Shown here one piece after another: positions 47,912 to 57,014 of a stretch of 64,000 nt of DNA; within the stretch, counting starts at the first letter, position 1; each line of letters starts with the position of its first letter. Origin of the DNA: JBOFMT01 sp051658525 (GTDB lineage Bacteria > Bacillota_I > Bacilli_A > Erysipelotrichales > Erysipelotrichaceae); the NCBI GenBank assembly GCA_051658525.1, contig JBOFMT010000104.1, forward strand, positions 6,837 to 70,836, given 5' to 3'. The notes beneath the pieces were generated by a model. It did no database searches. It was not told the origin of the DNA and worked only from the letters and a program-made list of their open reading frames with translations. The translations under genes and the position numbers were made by a program.

Positions 47912-49243
47912 TTACTTCAACTCTGGCCAATACCCTTTATTGGCAATAATATAATCTTGCAACAACGCTTCAGCAGTTTGCGTATCATTTACACAACGAT
48001 TTAACACAAGTGCTTGTTTCGCATATTTATAACTTCCCTGCAAACATGCATCTACAGTTAATTTTTCATATGCATATTGCGTTTCCAACAACCCTTTTTG
48101 GAAGGCTGGTATTTCACCCACATGCAGTGGTTCTACACCATTTGCACCTAATCGGCAAGGAACCTCAACCATAGCTCCTTCTGAGAAGTTGCTTACAATC
48201 CCTTTATTTTCCGTCATAATTAAGAAAATATTGTTTTCATTATTACAAATTGATGTCGCTAGATCTACAATATAAGCTGAATGCGGTGTATGCACCGGTT
48301 TCAATTCATATGCTGTACCCTTTAGTTTACCGTTAGCAACCGCTTGTTTCAACATCTCAAATTCTCTTTGCTCTTTGCCATCCATTACTTCATTGGCACG
48401 CGTATAGTTTGGATCTTCCTTTGATACAATATACTTTGGATACAGGTAGTATTGTAGATACGTATTTGGAAGGTAATCTTCATAATCGTTAATCATTGTA
48501 CTTAAGAACCCAAACGTTTCAACCCAGCTTTTATCCGTGTGTTGTTCATCTGCAAATTCCATAGGCGTTTTTAAGATTTCACGCACCTTTGGAAGCATAT
48601 CCTCACCCGTTACTTTATCAAACAAATTCGTAAACCAACCATAGTGGTTTAGACCAAAATAACGAACATCTAGATCACTTGGTTGTTTACCAATCACATG
48701 AGCATAGAAATTAGTAATTGCAATTGGCATATCACAAATATTGATAATTCGATGATCATCCTTAAATACACGCTTGGTTGCTTCCGCAACAATAGCCGCT
48801 GGATTAGAATAATTAATAATCCAAGCTTCTGGTGCGTGTTCACGAATTTTAGTAATAATGTCAATCATAGCTGGAATACTACGCATGCCATACGCAAATC
48901 CACCAGGCCCACACGTTTCTTGACCAACACAACCGTGACGTAAGGCAATCTTTTCATCTTGTTCACGCAACGTTAAGCGACCTGGACGAATTTGAACAAA
49001 AGCAAAGTCGATATCAGGATAAGCCTCTTCCGGGTTTGTTGTATACACAACCTCACAGCCTTCATAATATTCTTTACATAATAGTTTCGTATACTCACCA
49101 ACAACTGCTAAACGCTCTGGCTCTACATCAAATAATACTATTTTTTCTAATGGGAAGCGCTCTTTATTCTCTACTAACATTCTTAAAATACCTGAGCTAT
49201 AACGAGACCCTGCTCCAATCAAACAAATTTTATACTTTTTCAC
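47912..49243 (-). CDS. 6-phospho-alpha-glucosidase, glycoside hydrolase family 4
   Basis: NAD+ and divalent-metal-dependent hydrolysis of phosphorylated alpha-glucosides such as maltose-6'-P. 443 aa. N-terminal NAD motif CLIGAGSRYSSG, the conserved QETCGPGGFAYGMRSIP, and ICDMP, the signature that separates 6-phospho-alpha-glucosidases from alpha-galactosidases in this family. GLNHYGWF supplies a metal His. Substrate specificity is assigned from the CDMP motif and the PTS context. Confidence 0.95.
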   Translation of the reverse strand: MKKYKICLIGAGSRYSSGILRMLVENKERFPLEKIVLFDVEPERLAVVGEYTKLLCKEYYEGCEVVYTTNPEEAYPDIDFAFVQIRPGRLTLREQDEKIALRHGCVGQETCGPGGFAYGMRSIPAMIDIITKIREHAPEAWIINYSNPAAIVAEATKRVFKDDHRIINICDMPIAITNFYAHVIGKQPSDLDVRYFGLNHYGWFTNLFDKVTGEDMLPKVREILKTPMEFADEQHTDKSWVETFGFLSTMINDYEDYLPNTYLQYYLYPKYIVSKEDPNYTRANEVMDGKEQREFEMLKQAVANGKLKGTAYELKPVHTPHSAYIVDLATSICNNENNIFLIMTENKGIVSNFSEGAMVEVPCRLGANGVEPLHVGEIPAFQKGLLETQYAYEKLTVDACLQGSYKYAKQALVLNRCVNDTQTAEALLQDYIIANKGYWPELK

Positions 49244-49245
49244 CG

Positions 49246-50769
49246 TTATTCTCCTCCTGTAATCTTAACAACGCGATCTTTTACATCGCCAACTTTCATC
49301 CCAATAATGATCTGAATATTATTATTTTTCTTTACGATACCTGAATTTGGAAATTCATTGATTTTAGCATCGTTAATTTTATTTACATCCAATACCTCAA
49401 CTCGTAATCTAGTAAAGCAGTTTGTAACACTCACAATATTTTCAACCCCACCTAAACCATCAACAATACATTGCACGTCACTTGTTTCTTGACTCACACT
49501 TGGCGTCGTTTGTACACTATCTACATTTTCTTCTTGATCTGCAATGGTTCTTAACTTCAATTTTACTATCAAGAACTTAAACGTGTAATACCACACTGGA
49601 ATTGATAATAACCCAACTCCAAACGTGATATAAGCTTTGGTTAACCCCATTGGAATTGAGAATAGCGTAGGCAATACTTTCAACAATCCCCCTGTCATTG
49701 CTAAACGAGATCCAAGCGCAAAGATAATCACTTGGAACAATCCATCTAATACCGAGTATGCAAGCCATAAGACAGGTGAAATAAATGCAAAGGTAAACTC
49801 TAGCGGCTCAGTAATACCAGCCATTAAAGCAACCATCAACAACGGAATTAAAATTGCTTTAACACGTTTTTTATGTTCCGGTTTTGCAGTATTGATGAAG
49901 GCCATTGTTACCCCAATCGAACCAAACGTTTTTGCGAAACCAAACATCATATACTTTACTGATTCACTCAAAGCTGTAATATTTGCTAAATCACCCATTT
50001 CTGATAACAAAATGTTAGAAGCTCCATAAACCATTTCTCCACCGATTTGTACTGCTCCACCAACCGATGTGAACATAAATGGCATATAAATCAAGTGATG
50101 CATTCCTGTTGGAATTAAGAAACGATTTAAAAATCCATAGGTAAATAATCCAAAGTTACCAGACTCATTGATAAAGTTTCCTAATGCCAAAATACCATTG
50201 TTAACAATTGGCCAAACTTCACCAAATAAGATAGCCAACCCAATATTGATTAGAATCAACAAGAATAATACAAATCGTGATCCTCCATAAACACTAACAA
50301 CATCCGGAAATTTTGTATCACAATACTTGTTAAATACTACACCTGTCACAACACCGATAATAATACCGATAAATACACCCATATCAACAACTTGAAACCC
50401 TAGTAAGATTGCTTGACCACTACCGGCAAGTGAACCTTCAACTAGTTTCCCCATCATTGCTAAATACATATTATTTGCTGATAAGAATAAAATAAAACTC
50501 ATAACCGCTAGTAGTGCAGCTTCGGTTTTTTTCTTTCTCGACAAACCTACAGCAATACCAACACAAAAAATAAGTGGTAATTGCGTAATTCCAATTTCAT
50601 ACATCAAACCATAGAATACCCCTCCAATGGCTTGTAGTATAGTAGGCATCCCATCCATCGACAAGATGATACCTAAACTTAAAATCAATCCTGTTACAGA
50701 CATAAACATTACTGGCAGCACTACCGTTTGTGAAAACTTTTGTGTTGCATCATATAATTTCTTTTTCAT
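49246..50769 (-). CDS. PTS alpha-glucoside transporter, EIICB
   Basis: 507-aa membrane protein: EIIC (about residues 1-400, around ten helices; PTGMHHLIYMPFMFTSVGGA and GITEPLEFTFAFISPVLW are substrate-site signatures) followed by an EIIB domain with phospho-Cys in SVTNCFTRLRVEV (about residue 446). It imports and phosphorylates maltose-type disaccharides. First gene of the transporter transcript, with a palindromic operator (50830-50848) just upstream of its promoter. Confidence 0.95.
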   Translation of the reverse strand: MKKKLYDATQKFSQTVVLPVMFMSVTGLILSLGIILSMDGMPTILQAIGGVFYGLMYEIGITQLPLIFCVGIAVGLSRKKKTEAALLAVMSFILFLSANNMYLAMMGKLVEGSLAGSGQAILLGFQVVDMGVFIGIIIGVVTGVVFNKYCDTKFPDVVSVYGGSRFVLFLLILINIGLAILFGEVWPIVNNGILALGNFINESGNFGLFTYGFLNRFLIPTGMHHLIYMPFMFTSVGGAVQIGGEMVYGASNILLSEMGDLANITALSESVKYMMFGFAKTFGSIGVTMAFINTAKPEHKKRVKAILIPLLMVALMAGITEPLEFTFAFISPVLWLAYSVLDGLFQVIIFALGSRLAMTGGLLKVLPTLFSIPMGLTKAYITFGVGLLSIPVWYYTFKFLIVKLKLRTIADQEENVDSVQTTPSVSQETSDVQCIVDGLGGVENIVSVTNCFTRLRVEVLDVNKINDAKINEFPNSGIVKKNNNIQIIIGMKVGDVKDRVVKITGGE

Positions 50770-50798
50770 ATTTTCATCTCCTCTATTCCTTACTTCTC

Positions 50799-50826
50799 AT
50801 TATAGTGATACTGATTTTTGATACAA
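50799..50826 (-). promoter_or_regulatory. promoter of the alpha-glucoside PTS operon
   Basis: Perfect -10 TATAAT (50799-50804), -35 TTGTAT (50821-50826), 16-bp spacer. Confidence 0.75.
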
Positions 50827-50829
50827 TAG

Positions 50830-50848
50830 GTTTCCAGGTTTTGGAAAC
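50830..50848. promoter_or_regulatory. palindromic operator, probable RpiR site
   Basis: GTTTCCA-GGTTT-TGGAAAC lies three bases upstream of the -35. RpiR-type regulators in similar operons bind such dyads, sometimes as activators, which would suit this upstream position. Confidence 0.65.
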
Positions 50849-50862
50849 TTATACACCGCTTC

Positions 50863-50895
50863 ATAAAAAAAAACACCGCCCAGTACTGGATGATG
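50863..50895 (-). terminator. terminator of the tandem RpiR genes
   Basis: Minus-strand imperfect hairpin centred on CCAGTACTGG with outer AACA/TGTT, then a long T-run. Confidence 0.65.
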
Positions 50896-51555
50896 TTAAT
50901 AGTTTGCAACAATATACTCGAATAGCATCATGACACGAGCTGTGAATAAGTTTGGACGGTATTCATTTAAACTCGACTTCTCACGCGCAACTTCTAGCAC
51001 AATATCACTGAGCCTTGCAGTTGCTCCATCTTTATTCGAAGTAATATTGATGATTGTATATCCTTGTTGTTTTGCAAGTTGAATCTGTTTAATTAAAAAA
51101 AGGTTATTTCCACTCTCACTCAACACAAACATCAGACCTTGTGGTTGACTCATAACAGGATTCATCGCATTATCCAAAACCAAATGGCCTTGTTCTTGTA
51201 ATTTTTGTGTTAAATACATCGCTGCACAATCACAACTCCCAAGTGATGTAACTAACATTTGATGCCCCTTATTTTGTTGCAACAAATCAAGTAGCATCGA
51301 TGCAAAGGTTTTGACTTTCGCTTCACCCTCACCTATTTGAAACGTATGTTGTGTTTGCATTTTACCAAGTTGAGAAGATGCATAATACATTTCACTAAAA
51401 CCAGAATATCCTAATTTTTTTGCTAATTTCATCACTAAGCTTGCCGATACGTGGCATTCGTTAGCTACTTCCTTTACTGTGATGCGCTTTTCCTGTTTTG
51501 CACTTAGTATAATGCAATCAAAAATCAACCGTTCTTTTTCACTTAAACTATGCAT
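50896..51555 (-). CDS. RpiR/MurR-family regulator (second of a tandem pair)
   Basis: 219 aa. N-terminal HTH_6 domain (ITVKEVANECHVSASLVMKL, then AKKLGYSGFSEM) and a C-terminal SIS-like sugar-phosphate domain (MLVTSLGSCDCAAMYLTQKL). Likely senses a phosphorylated sugar and controls the PTS/GH4 operon. ATG 51555 follows GAGGAGC. It overlaps the upstream RpiR gene by eight bases. The pair probably arose by duplication and then diverged strongly. Confidence 0.88.
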   Translation of the reverse strand: MHSLSEKERLIFDCIILSAKQEKRITVKEVANECHVSASLVMKLAKKLGYSGFSEMYYASSQLGKMQTQHTFQIGEGEAKVKTFASMLLDLLQQNKGHQMLVTSLGSCDCAAMYLTQKLQEQGHLVLDNAMNPVMSQPQGLMFVLSESGNNLFLIKQIQLAKQQGYTIINITSNKDGATARLSDIVLEVAREKSSLNEYRPNLFTARVMMLFEYIVANY

Positions 51556-52222
51556 ATGTTCGCTCCTCATATAACGCTTTCGCATAAGCTGCTAACACAT
51601 ATTCAAAGAGCACTAGGATATCTGAGCGAAAGAAATCATAGGCCTTGTGTTTACGAAAAATAACATTAAAGTGAACAAGGAGCGAATCAAAAGCAAAATC
51701 ATTGGAGAATACGATAATATTAAACCCCTTCTCCTTGGCATTTCGTATGACATCCATCATATATTGACGATCGGATTCTTCAACCAAAAACAAAGCAATC
51801 CCTTTATCTTTTCTAGGCGTTTTAATCATATCAAAATCATAGGTACCTGTTGCAAAGACATCAAAGTAACAGAGTTTTCGCGTGATATATTGATTCACGC
51901 ACATATTATTTTTACTTGATATTACAATATTCTTCGCATCTTTATAATAATAAAACAAGTCAGCTAACGCTTGTACGTATTGTGTCATTTGGTTACTTGG
52001 ATCTTGTAATGCAAGATTATTTACTTCTACTGTCGTTTTCGGTTTAAGCTTATATTGCATCTCAGTATATCCTCGATACCCTAATTTTTTGGACAATTTC
52101 ACAATCATACTTTTAGAAACAAAGCATTGTTGTGCAAGTTCATCTACGGTCAATTTTTGATTTGCTTCCATGCTCACTAAAACCTGTTTGAGAATATCTT
52201 GTTCAATTTTCGTTAGTTTCAT
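51548..52222 (-). CDS. RpiR/MurR-family regulator (first of a tandem pair)
   Basis: 224 aa. HTH_6 (LTVDELAQQCFVSKSMIVKL, SKKLGYRGYTEM) plus a SIS-like domain that looks eroded: the Ser-rich phosphosugar loop is KNIVISSKNNMCVNQYI, unlike the usual GxGxS pattern. ATG 52222 follows GGGGGTGG; the long in-frame extension upstream is hydrophobic and has no ribosome-binding site. With the second gene it may form heteromers (inference). Confidence 0.85.
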   Translation of the reverse strand: MKLTKIEQDILKQVLVSMEANQKLTVDELAQQCFVSKSMIVKLSKKLGYRGYTEMQYKLKPKTTVEVNNLALQDPSNQMTQYVQALADLFYYYKDAKNIVISSKNNMCVNQYITRKLCYFDVFATGTYDFDMIKTPRKDKGIALFLVEESDRQYMMDVIRNAKEKGFNIIVFSNDFAFDSLLVHFNVIFRKHKAYDFFRSDILVLFEYVLAAYAKALYEERTYA

Positions 52223-52300
52223 AAACACCACCCCCATAATCCTACTAGCTAGTATAGCACACAACATAACAAGCTTCGTTATGAAGTTTACAAAAAAAAG

Positions 52301-52326
52301 AATGTTCACAAGGAACACTCTTCTCA
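52301..52326 (-). terminator. terminator of the yebC-type gene
   Basis: Minus-strand AGAGTGTTC/GAACATTCT with one G-U pair and an eight-T run. Confidence 0.85.
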
Positions 52327-52328
52327 TC

Positions 52329-53045
52329 TTAAAGCTCTACGTTGTGGTAAACGTTTTGTACGTCGTCGATTTCGTCCAACAAACCAGTTAAACGTTCAAA
52401 CAACACCAAATCATCACCTTCTAACGTAATATAATCGTTAGCAATCATCGTTTGTTCTAATACATCAAATGTGATTTCTCCAAGTTCAGCTTCAATGGCA
52501 TTTTTCGCATTGTATAAGTCGCTCGGTTCCACATTGACACTCATGATTCCCTCTTCTACTTCAACTTCTTTCACGTCAACATCTGCCATGATTAAGATAT
52601 CCAACATACGGTCTTCATCTTCAAAAGCAAAAGCTAACATTCCTACGCTATCGTATCCGTGTTTTACACTTCCTTCAACACCCAATTTTGCTTTGGATTT
52701 ATTGATGGCTGCACGAATATCTGCAATCGTACGATTGGTATTGTCTGTAAGACAATCAACAATCAAAGTTGCTCCACCGTTGGCAATCAGTTCATATGCA
52801 ACGCTTGCATAGTTTTCACCCGCTCCACCTTTTGCTTTTTCAATGGCACGTTTGATTACATCTGCAGGTACTTGATTGGCTTTCGCACGTTCAATGACAC
52901 GTTTCAATCCTGTATTCATTTCAGGATCCGGTACACCCGCTTTTGCTGCTACATAGATTTCTTTTCCAAATCTAGAATATACTTTTGCTTTTGCTGCCGC
53001 TGTTTTCATCATCGACGCTTTTCTTACTTCAAATGCTCTTCCCAT
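52329..53045 (-). CDS. yebC: YebC/PmpR-family protein (translation/transcription regulator)
   Basis: 238 aa. It starts MGRAFEVRKASMMKTAAAKA and contains NTGLKRVIERAKANQVPADV and GGATLIVDCLTDNTNRT, all diagnostic. This N-terminal form (AFEVRK rather than AGHSKW) is the YeeN-like branch. The family has been called a DNA-binding regulator. Recent work ties it to relief of ribosome stalling at polyproline (family knowledge). Promoter -35 TTTACA (53095-53100), -10 TATACT (53072-53077), 17 bp apart. Confidence 0.95.
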   Translation of the reverse strand: MGRAFEVRKASMMKTAAAKAKVYSRFGKEIYVAAKAGVPDPEMNTGLKRVIERAKANQVPADVIKRAIEKAKGGAGENYASVAYELIANGGATLIVDCLTDNTNRTIADIRAAINKSKAKLGVEGSVKHGYDSVGMLAFAFEDEDRMLDILIMADVDVKEVEVEEGIMSVNVEPSDLYNAKNAIEAELGEITFDVLEQTMIANDYITLEGDDLVLFERLTGLLDEIDDVQNVYHNVEL

Positions 53046-53071
53046 GATTTCACCTCTAATTTATCCTATTT

Positions 53072-53100
53072 AGTATAGCAAATATTTATCGATTTGTAAA
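53072..53100 (-). promoter_or_regulatory. promoter of the yebC-type gene
   Basis: -35 TTTACA and -10 TATACT with a 17-bp spacer. Confidence 0.8.
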
Positions 53101-53201
53101 AGAGGATTGTTTGCAATCATCTTGTTTTGTATCGTTTTTCCTTACAGTGTAAAATGGTTGCGCTAACACTTAGAAAAAGCTGTAGTTCTCCCGGTTTTCA
53201 T

Positions 53202-53230
53202 TTGCAAAAGCGTTTAGAAAACGGTAAAAT
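53202..53230 (+). promoter_or_regulatory. promoter of the ACT-DUF711 operon
   Basis: -35 TTGCAA (53202-53207), -10 TAAAAT (53225-53230), 17-bp spacer, 31 bp before the first start. Confidence 0.78.
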
Positions 53231-53261
53231 AAAGGCTACTTAAAGAGAGAGAGGACCCAAC

Positions 53262-53531
53262 ATGAAAGCTGTTGTTAGTGTTTTAGGAAAAGATCAAGTA
53301 GGAATCTTAGCAAAGGTTTCTACAGAGTGTGCTAGTGTTAATGCCAATGTATTAGAAGTAAGTCAAAATATCATGCAAGATATGTTTGCCATGATTATGA
53401 TGATTGATATTTCAAACTTATCAGAGGACTTCAAAGCGTTTGCTGCGCAAATGGAAGTTTATGGAGAAGAACATAATTTAAAAATTCACGTGATGCATGA
53501 AGATATCTTCAATGCCATGCACCGTATTTAG
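53262..53531 (+). CDS. ACT-domain protein (UPF0237)
   Basis: 89 aa forming a single ACT domain: KAVVSVLGKDQVGILAKVS is the glycine loop used for amino-acid ligand binding. It is almost always found just upstream of a DUF711 gene, as here (nine-base gap), and the two are thought to act together, though neither has a firm function. AGAGAGAGGA precedes ATG 53262. Confidence 0.93.
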   Translation: MKAVVSVLGKDQVGILAKVSTECASVNANVLEVSQNIMQDMFAMIMMIDISNLSEDFKAFAAQMEVYGEEHNLKIHVMHEDIFNAMHRI

Positions 53532-53540
53532 GAGTTCATC

Positions 53541-54899
53541 ATGTTGGAAACAAGCGATATTTTAGAAACGATCAAAATGATCAATGAAGAAGATTTGGAC
53601 ATTCGTACGATTACCATGGGGATTTCCCTACTGGATTGTGCGGATTCCAATATCGAAAAAAGCTGTGAAAAAGTCTACAATAAAATTACAAGACTTGCCA
53701 AAGATTTAGTAAAAACAGGAAATGATTTAGAACGCGAATATGGAATCCCGGTGATCAACAAACGTATTAGTGTTACCCCAATTTCCATGTTGGTAGGTGT
53801 CAGTGGTGGAGATCCAGTAGCCTATGCCAAAACGCTAGAAGCTTGTGCTCTAGAACTTGGCGTTGACTTTATCGGTGGTTTTTCTGCCCTAGTACAAAGC
53901 GGATTCTCAGCTGGTGATATGGAACTTATCAACGCGATTCCCGAGGCAATGGCACAAACAAACCACGTTTGTAGTAGTGTTAATGTTGGAAGCACACGTT
54001 CTGGTATTAATATGGACGCCGTTAAAATTATGGGTGAAAAAATTGTAGAAGCTGCAGAACTTACCAAAACACGCGAATGTATTGGTGCTGCAAAACTCGT
54101 TGTATTCTGTAATGCTGTAGAAGACAATCCATTTATGGCTGGAGCATTCCATGGTGTTGGTCAACCAGATGCTGTCATTCATGTCGGTGTTAGTGGACCA
54201 GGTGTCGTACGTGCTGCGCTTGCGAAAGCTCCAAAGGATGTTCCAATGCAAGACTTGGCAGAAATCATTAAGAAAATTGCCTTTAAAATTACACGTATCG
54301 GACAATTAATTGGAACACAAGCGAGTGCTCGTTTGAACGTACCATTCGGTATTGTCGATTTATCCCTAGCACCAACACCTGCTGTTGGTGATAGTGTTGG
54401 TTATATTTTAGAAGAAATGGGACTAGAACAAGTAGGAACCCATGGTACAACTGCATGCCTGGCTATGTTAAATGACGCTGTTAAAAAAGGTGGCGTTATG
54501 GCAAGTAACAACGTTGGTGGATTATCCGGTGCCTTTATCCCCGTATCGGAAGATGCTGGTATGATTGCTGCTGTTCGTGCCGGTGCCCTTAGCATTGATA
54601 AATTAGAAGCAATGACTGCCGTATGTAGTGTAGGCTTGGATATGATTGTCCTTCCTGGAACAACACCTGCAACAACCATTGCAGCCATCATTGCCGATGA
54701 ATGTGCAATCGGTATGGTAAATTCAAAAACAACCGCTGTACGTGCGATTCCAGCAATTGGCGTACCAGAAGGAAAAGAATTGGAATTTGGAGGCTTGTTA
54801 GGAACTGGTCCTGTGATGCCAATCAATCCAAAAAGTAGCAATACTCTCATCAATCGTGGTGGACGTATTCCAGCACCACTACAAAGCTTGAAAAACTAG
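53541..54899 (+). CDS. DUF711/UPF0210 (PFL-like) family protein
   Basis: 452 aa, cytoplasmic. Characteristic regions: IRTITMGISLLDCAD near the N-terminus, RISVTPISMLVGVSGGDPVA, GGFSALVQSGFSAGD, CSSVNVGSTRSGINMDAV, and GLLGTGPVMPI near the C-terminus. The fold resembles pyruvate-formate-lyase/ribonucleotide-reductase barrels, but no glycyl-radical motif is present. Function unknown. Second gene of a three-gene operon. Confidence 0.93.
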   Translation: MLETSDILETIKMINEEDLDIRTITMGISLLDCADSNIEKSCEKVYNKITRLAKDLVKTGNDLEREYGIPVINKRISVTPISMLVGVSGGDPVAYAKTLEACALELGVDFIGGFSALVQSGFSAGDMELINAIPEAMAQTNHVCSSVNVGSTRSGINMDAVKIMGEKIVEAAELTKTRECIGAAKLVVFCNAVEDNPFMAGAFHGVGQPDAVIHVGVSGPGVVRAALAKAPKDVPMQDLAEIIKKIAFKITRIGQLIGTQASARLNVPFGIVDLSLAPTPAVGDSVGYILEEMGLEQVGTHGTTACLAMLNDAVKKGGVMASNNVGGLSGAFIPVSEDAGMIAAVRAGALSIDKLEAMTAVCSVGLDMIVLPGTTPATTIAAIIADECAIGMVNSKTTAVRAIPAIGVPEGKELEFGGLLGTGPVMPINPKSSNTLINRGGRIPAPLQSLKN

Positions 54900-54908
54900 C
54901 GGTGTGAT

Positions 54909-55256
54909 ATGGCAACCTATACATGCAAGCTAGCTGGTGATATTGATTCTTGTTTACAAACCTTAGAAACCGCACTATTTCGAAAAAGCGTTACCGCAAG
55001 TCGTGCAGGTGCGAGTGATTTTAATCACGAACAACTGCATGTTGCTGTGCGTGTATACGAACGCTATAGTACCTTCAGTAGCAACCGGGTCAGCTTAAAC
55101 CTTACCTTGGTCCAAGGGGATGGCTATACGTATGTAAGTGCCATCACAGCTGGAGGTTCCCGCGCAACCTTTTTTAAGCTTGATACCGTAGGAGAAGAAA
55201 CCTTCCTATTATTATTCAAGGAAGTAATACTCCAAAACTTTACAATCCTACCATAA
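54909..55256 (+). CDS. small DUF6054-like protein
   Basis: 115 aa, alpha/beta, soluble. VRVYERYSTFSSNRVSLNLT followed by SAITAGGSRATFFKLDTVGE matches my memory of the DUF6054 family. No function known. It lies nine bases after the DUF711 gene and before a terminator, so it is part of the operon. A GGTG motif lies just upstream of ATG 54909. Confidence 0.7.
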   Translation: MATYTCKLAGDIDSCLQTLETALFRKSVTASRAGASDFNHEQLHVAVRVYERYSTFSSNRVSLNLTLVQGDGYTYVSAITAGGSRATFFKLDTVGEETFLLLFKEVILQNFTILP

Positions 55257-55278
55257 GAAGCCTCGTGCTTCTTTTTTT
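55255..55278 (+). terminator. terminator of the ACT-DUF711 operon
   Basis: AAGAAGC-CTCGT-GCTTCTT followed by TTTTT. Confidence 0.85.
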
Positions 55279-55331
55279 CTTGCTGTTGTTTTAACTCACA
55301 TGCTATGATGATACCAATAGGAGGATGTATT

Positions 55332-56288
55332 ATGCCCTTTCACATCATAAGAAACGATATTACCAAACTCAAGGTGGATGCGATTGTCAATTCCACAAAC
55401 CCGCAATTACTAGAAGGCTCTGGTGTAAGCGAAGCGATCTTTCAAGCAGCAGGACGAGTGCAATTACAACAGGCCTTAGCAGCCTACCCTCACGCTAACA
55501 TCAGTGATGTGATCGTAACACCAGGCTTTGCACTTCCCTGTTCGCTCATCCTACATGCGGTGACACCTGCTTTTCTCGATGGTACCCACAACGAAAGTGC
55601 CCTCTTAGTTAAAACCTATCAAAATATCCTAGCTAGTGCTAGTGCACAAGGTCTTACAAGCATAGCGTTTCCCCTTCTTTCCAGTGGTAATTATCGCTTC
55701 CCAAAAGATTTGGCCATAGATATCGCGAAACACACCATCCAACAATACTTAGCAAACCATGAACTTGTTGTTTATTTGGTCGTTTACGATAAAGCGAGCT
55801 TTCAACTTTCCAAGCAACGCTTTGATGATGTCGTTAGTTATATTGAAGAACACCAGATCCAAACCTTCGGCATGCGCACAAGTGCACTTGAGATGCCTTG
55901 TCGCATCGAAGCGTGTGAGAGTTTAGAAGAACGCTTAGCAAACAAAGAAACTACGTTTTCAGACCATCTACTCAACCTGATTATGGAAGCGAATCGAAGC
56001 GATGTGGAAGTGTACAAACAAGCAAACATCGATCGCAAGCTCTTTTCAAAAATACGCAGCAACCAAAACTATATCCCAAGCAAAAAAACAGCACTTGCCT
56101 TTGCGTTCGCCTTACACTTATCCTTAGACGATAGTTTGGATTTATTAAAACGCGCTGGGTATACCTTATCGCAAAGTAATGAATTTGATCTGATTTGTCA
56201 ATATTGCTTTGAACATAAAATATATGACCTCTATGAGATCAATCAAATTTTATTTTCAATGATCGAAACTACCTTAAGTAATGTTTAA
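55332..56288 (+). CDS. macro-domain protein with C-terminal helical domain
   Basis: 318 aa. Residues 1-170 are a macro domain: DAIVNSTNPQLLEGSGVSEA binds the ADP-ribose moiety, and IAFPLLSSGNYRFPKDLAID is the phosphate loop. Such domains remove O-acetyl or ADP-ribosyl groups. Residues of about 205-318 are a separate helical region (DRKLFSKIRSNQNYIPSKKT), resembling an XRE-like HTH, so it may bind nucleic acid or a partner. ATG 55332 follows AGGAGG; the earlier in-frame ATG lacks a ribosome-binding site. Confidence 0.88.
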   Translation: MPFHIIRNDITKLKVDAIVNSTNPQLLEGSGVSEAIFQAAGRVQLQQALAAYPHANISDVIVTPGFALPCSLILHAVTPAFLDGTHNESALLVKTYQNILASASAQGLTSIAFPLLSSGNYRFPKDLAIDIAKHTIQQYLANHELVVYLVVYDKASFQLSKQRFDDVVSYIEEHQIQTFGMRTSALEMPCRIEACESLEERLANKETTFSDHLLNLIMEANRSDVEVYKQANIDRKLFSKIRSNQNYIPSKKTALAFAFALHLSLDDSLDLLKRAGYTLSQSNEFDLICQYCFEHKIYDLYEINQILFSMIETTLSNV

Positions 56289-56289
56289 G

Positions 56290-56337
56290 ACCACCAGCAA
56301 ATGTCGCAGCGCAAGCGACCTTTGCTGGTGGTTTTTC
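56290..56337 (+). terminator. long hairpin terminator
   Basis: ACCACCAGCAAA/TTTGCTGGTGGT outer stem with inner GTCGC/GCGAC, followed by TTTTT. Confidence 0.92.
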
Positions 56338-56372
56338 TTTTATACTCTAGTTATAGAAAAGAGGAACAAGTT

Positions 56373-57014
56373 ATGAAACAAAAAAGAACCCATGTAATTA
56401 GTATGATTGATCGTAGTGGATCCATGTCAGGCCTAGAACAGGATACCATCCAAGGCTTCAATGCCTTGTTAAAAAAACAGCGCAAAGGAGAAGGTGAAGT
56501 TGTAATGACGACCATCCTATTCAACCATGAACTAAAGGTATTGCATAAAAATTGTCCCATTGATTGTATTGCACCACTCAGCGAGAGTGATTATGAAGTT
56601 GGTGGAACAACAGCACTACTCGATGCGATTGGTTTTGGTATTGATAGTATCATCGACTTACAACGCTGTAGTGAAAAACGTGCAGACCATATTTTAGTCG
56701 TAATTACTACCGATGGTGAAGAAAATAGTAGCCACTACTTCCGTTCCAAGGAAATTAAAGATTTAATTTCGCGCCAACAAAGTTTATACGGCTGGGAGTT
56801 TATCTTCTTAGGTGCCAATATCGATGCTATCGCTGCCGCGAAAAGTCTTGGCATTAAGGAAGAGCACGCTTGTAACTACCATGCAGATCACAAAGGAACC
56901 CAAGTTACCTATGAAGCAATTAGTGATAGTGTCTCACACATACGCGCTCAAGCAAAACTTGGAAAACAATGGAAACAGAACGTGGAAGCAGATCATATGT
57001 TAAGAAAAGGATAA
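56373..57014 (+). CDS. von Willebrand factor A-domain protein
   Basis: 213 aa, single vWA domain, no signal peptide. The MIDAS metal site DRSGSM (D-x-S-x-S pattern) is at residues 11-16, with the Thr in GGTTALLDAI and the Asp in ITTDGEENSS. Bacterial cytoplasmic vWA proteins often work with MoxR ATPases or in tellurium/stress operons; no such partner is adjacent. ATG 56373 follows GAGGAAC. It is downstream of the macro-domain gene but separated from it by a strong terminator. Confidence 0.88.
   Translation: MKQKRTHVISMIDRSGSMSGLEQDTIQGFNALLKKQRKGEGEVVMTTILFNHELKVLHKNCPIDCIAPLSESDYEVGGTTALLDAIGFGIDSIIDLQRCSEKRADHILVVITTDGEENSSHYFRSKEIKDLISRQQSLYGWEFIFLGANIDAIAAAKSLGIKEEHACNYHADHKGTQVTYEAISDSVSHIRAQAKLGKQWKQNVEADHMLRKG

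Noticed and set aside
53822..54305. Long antisense ORFs inside the DUF711 gene, and similar long frames opposite other conserved genes
   Set aside because: These are shadow frames of strongly conserved coding sequence, with no family content or start signals.
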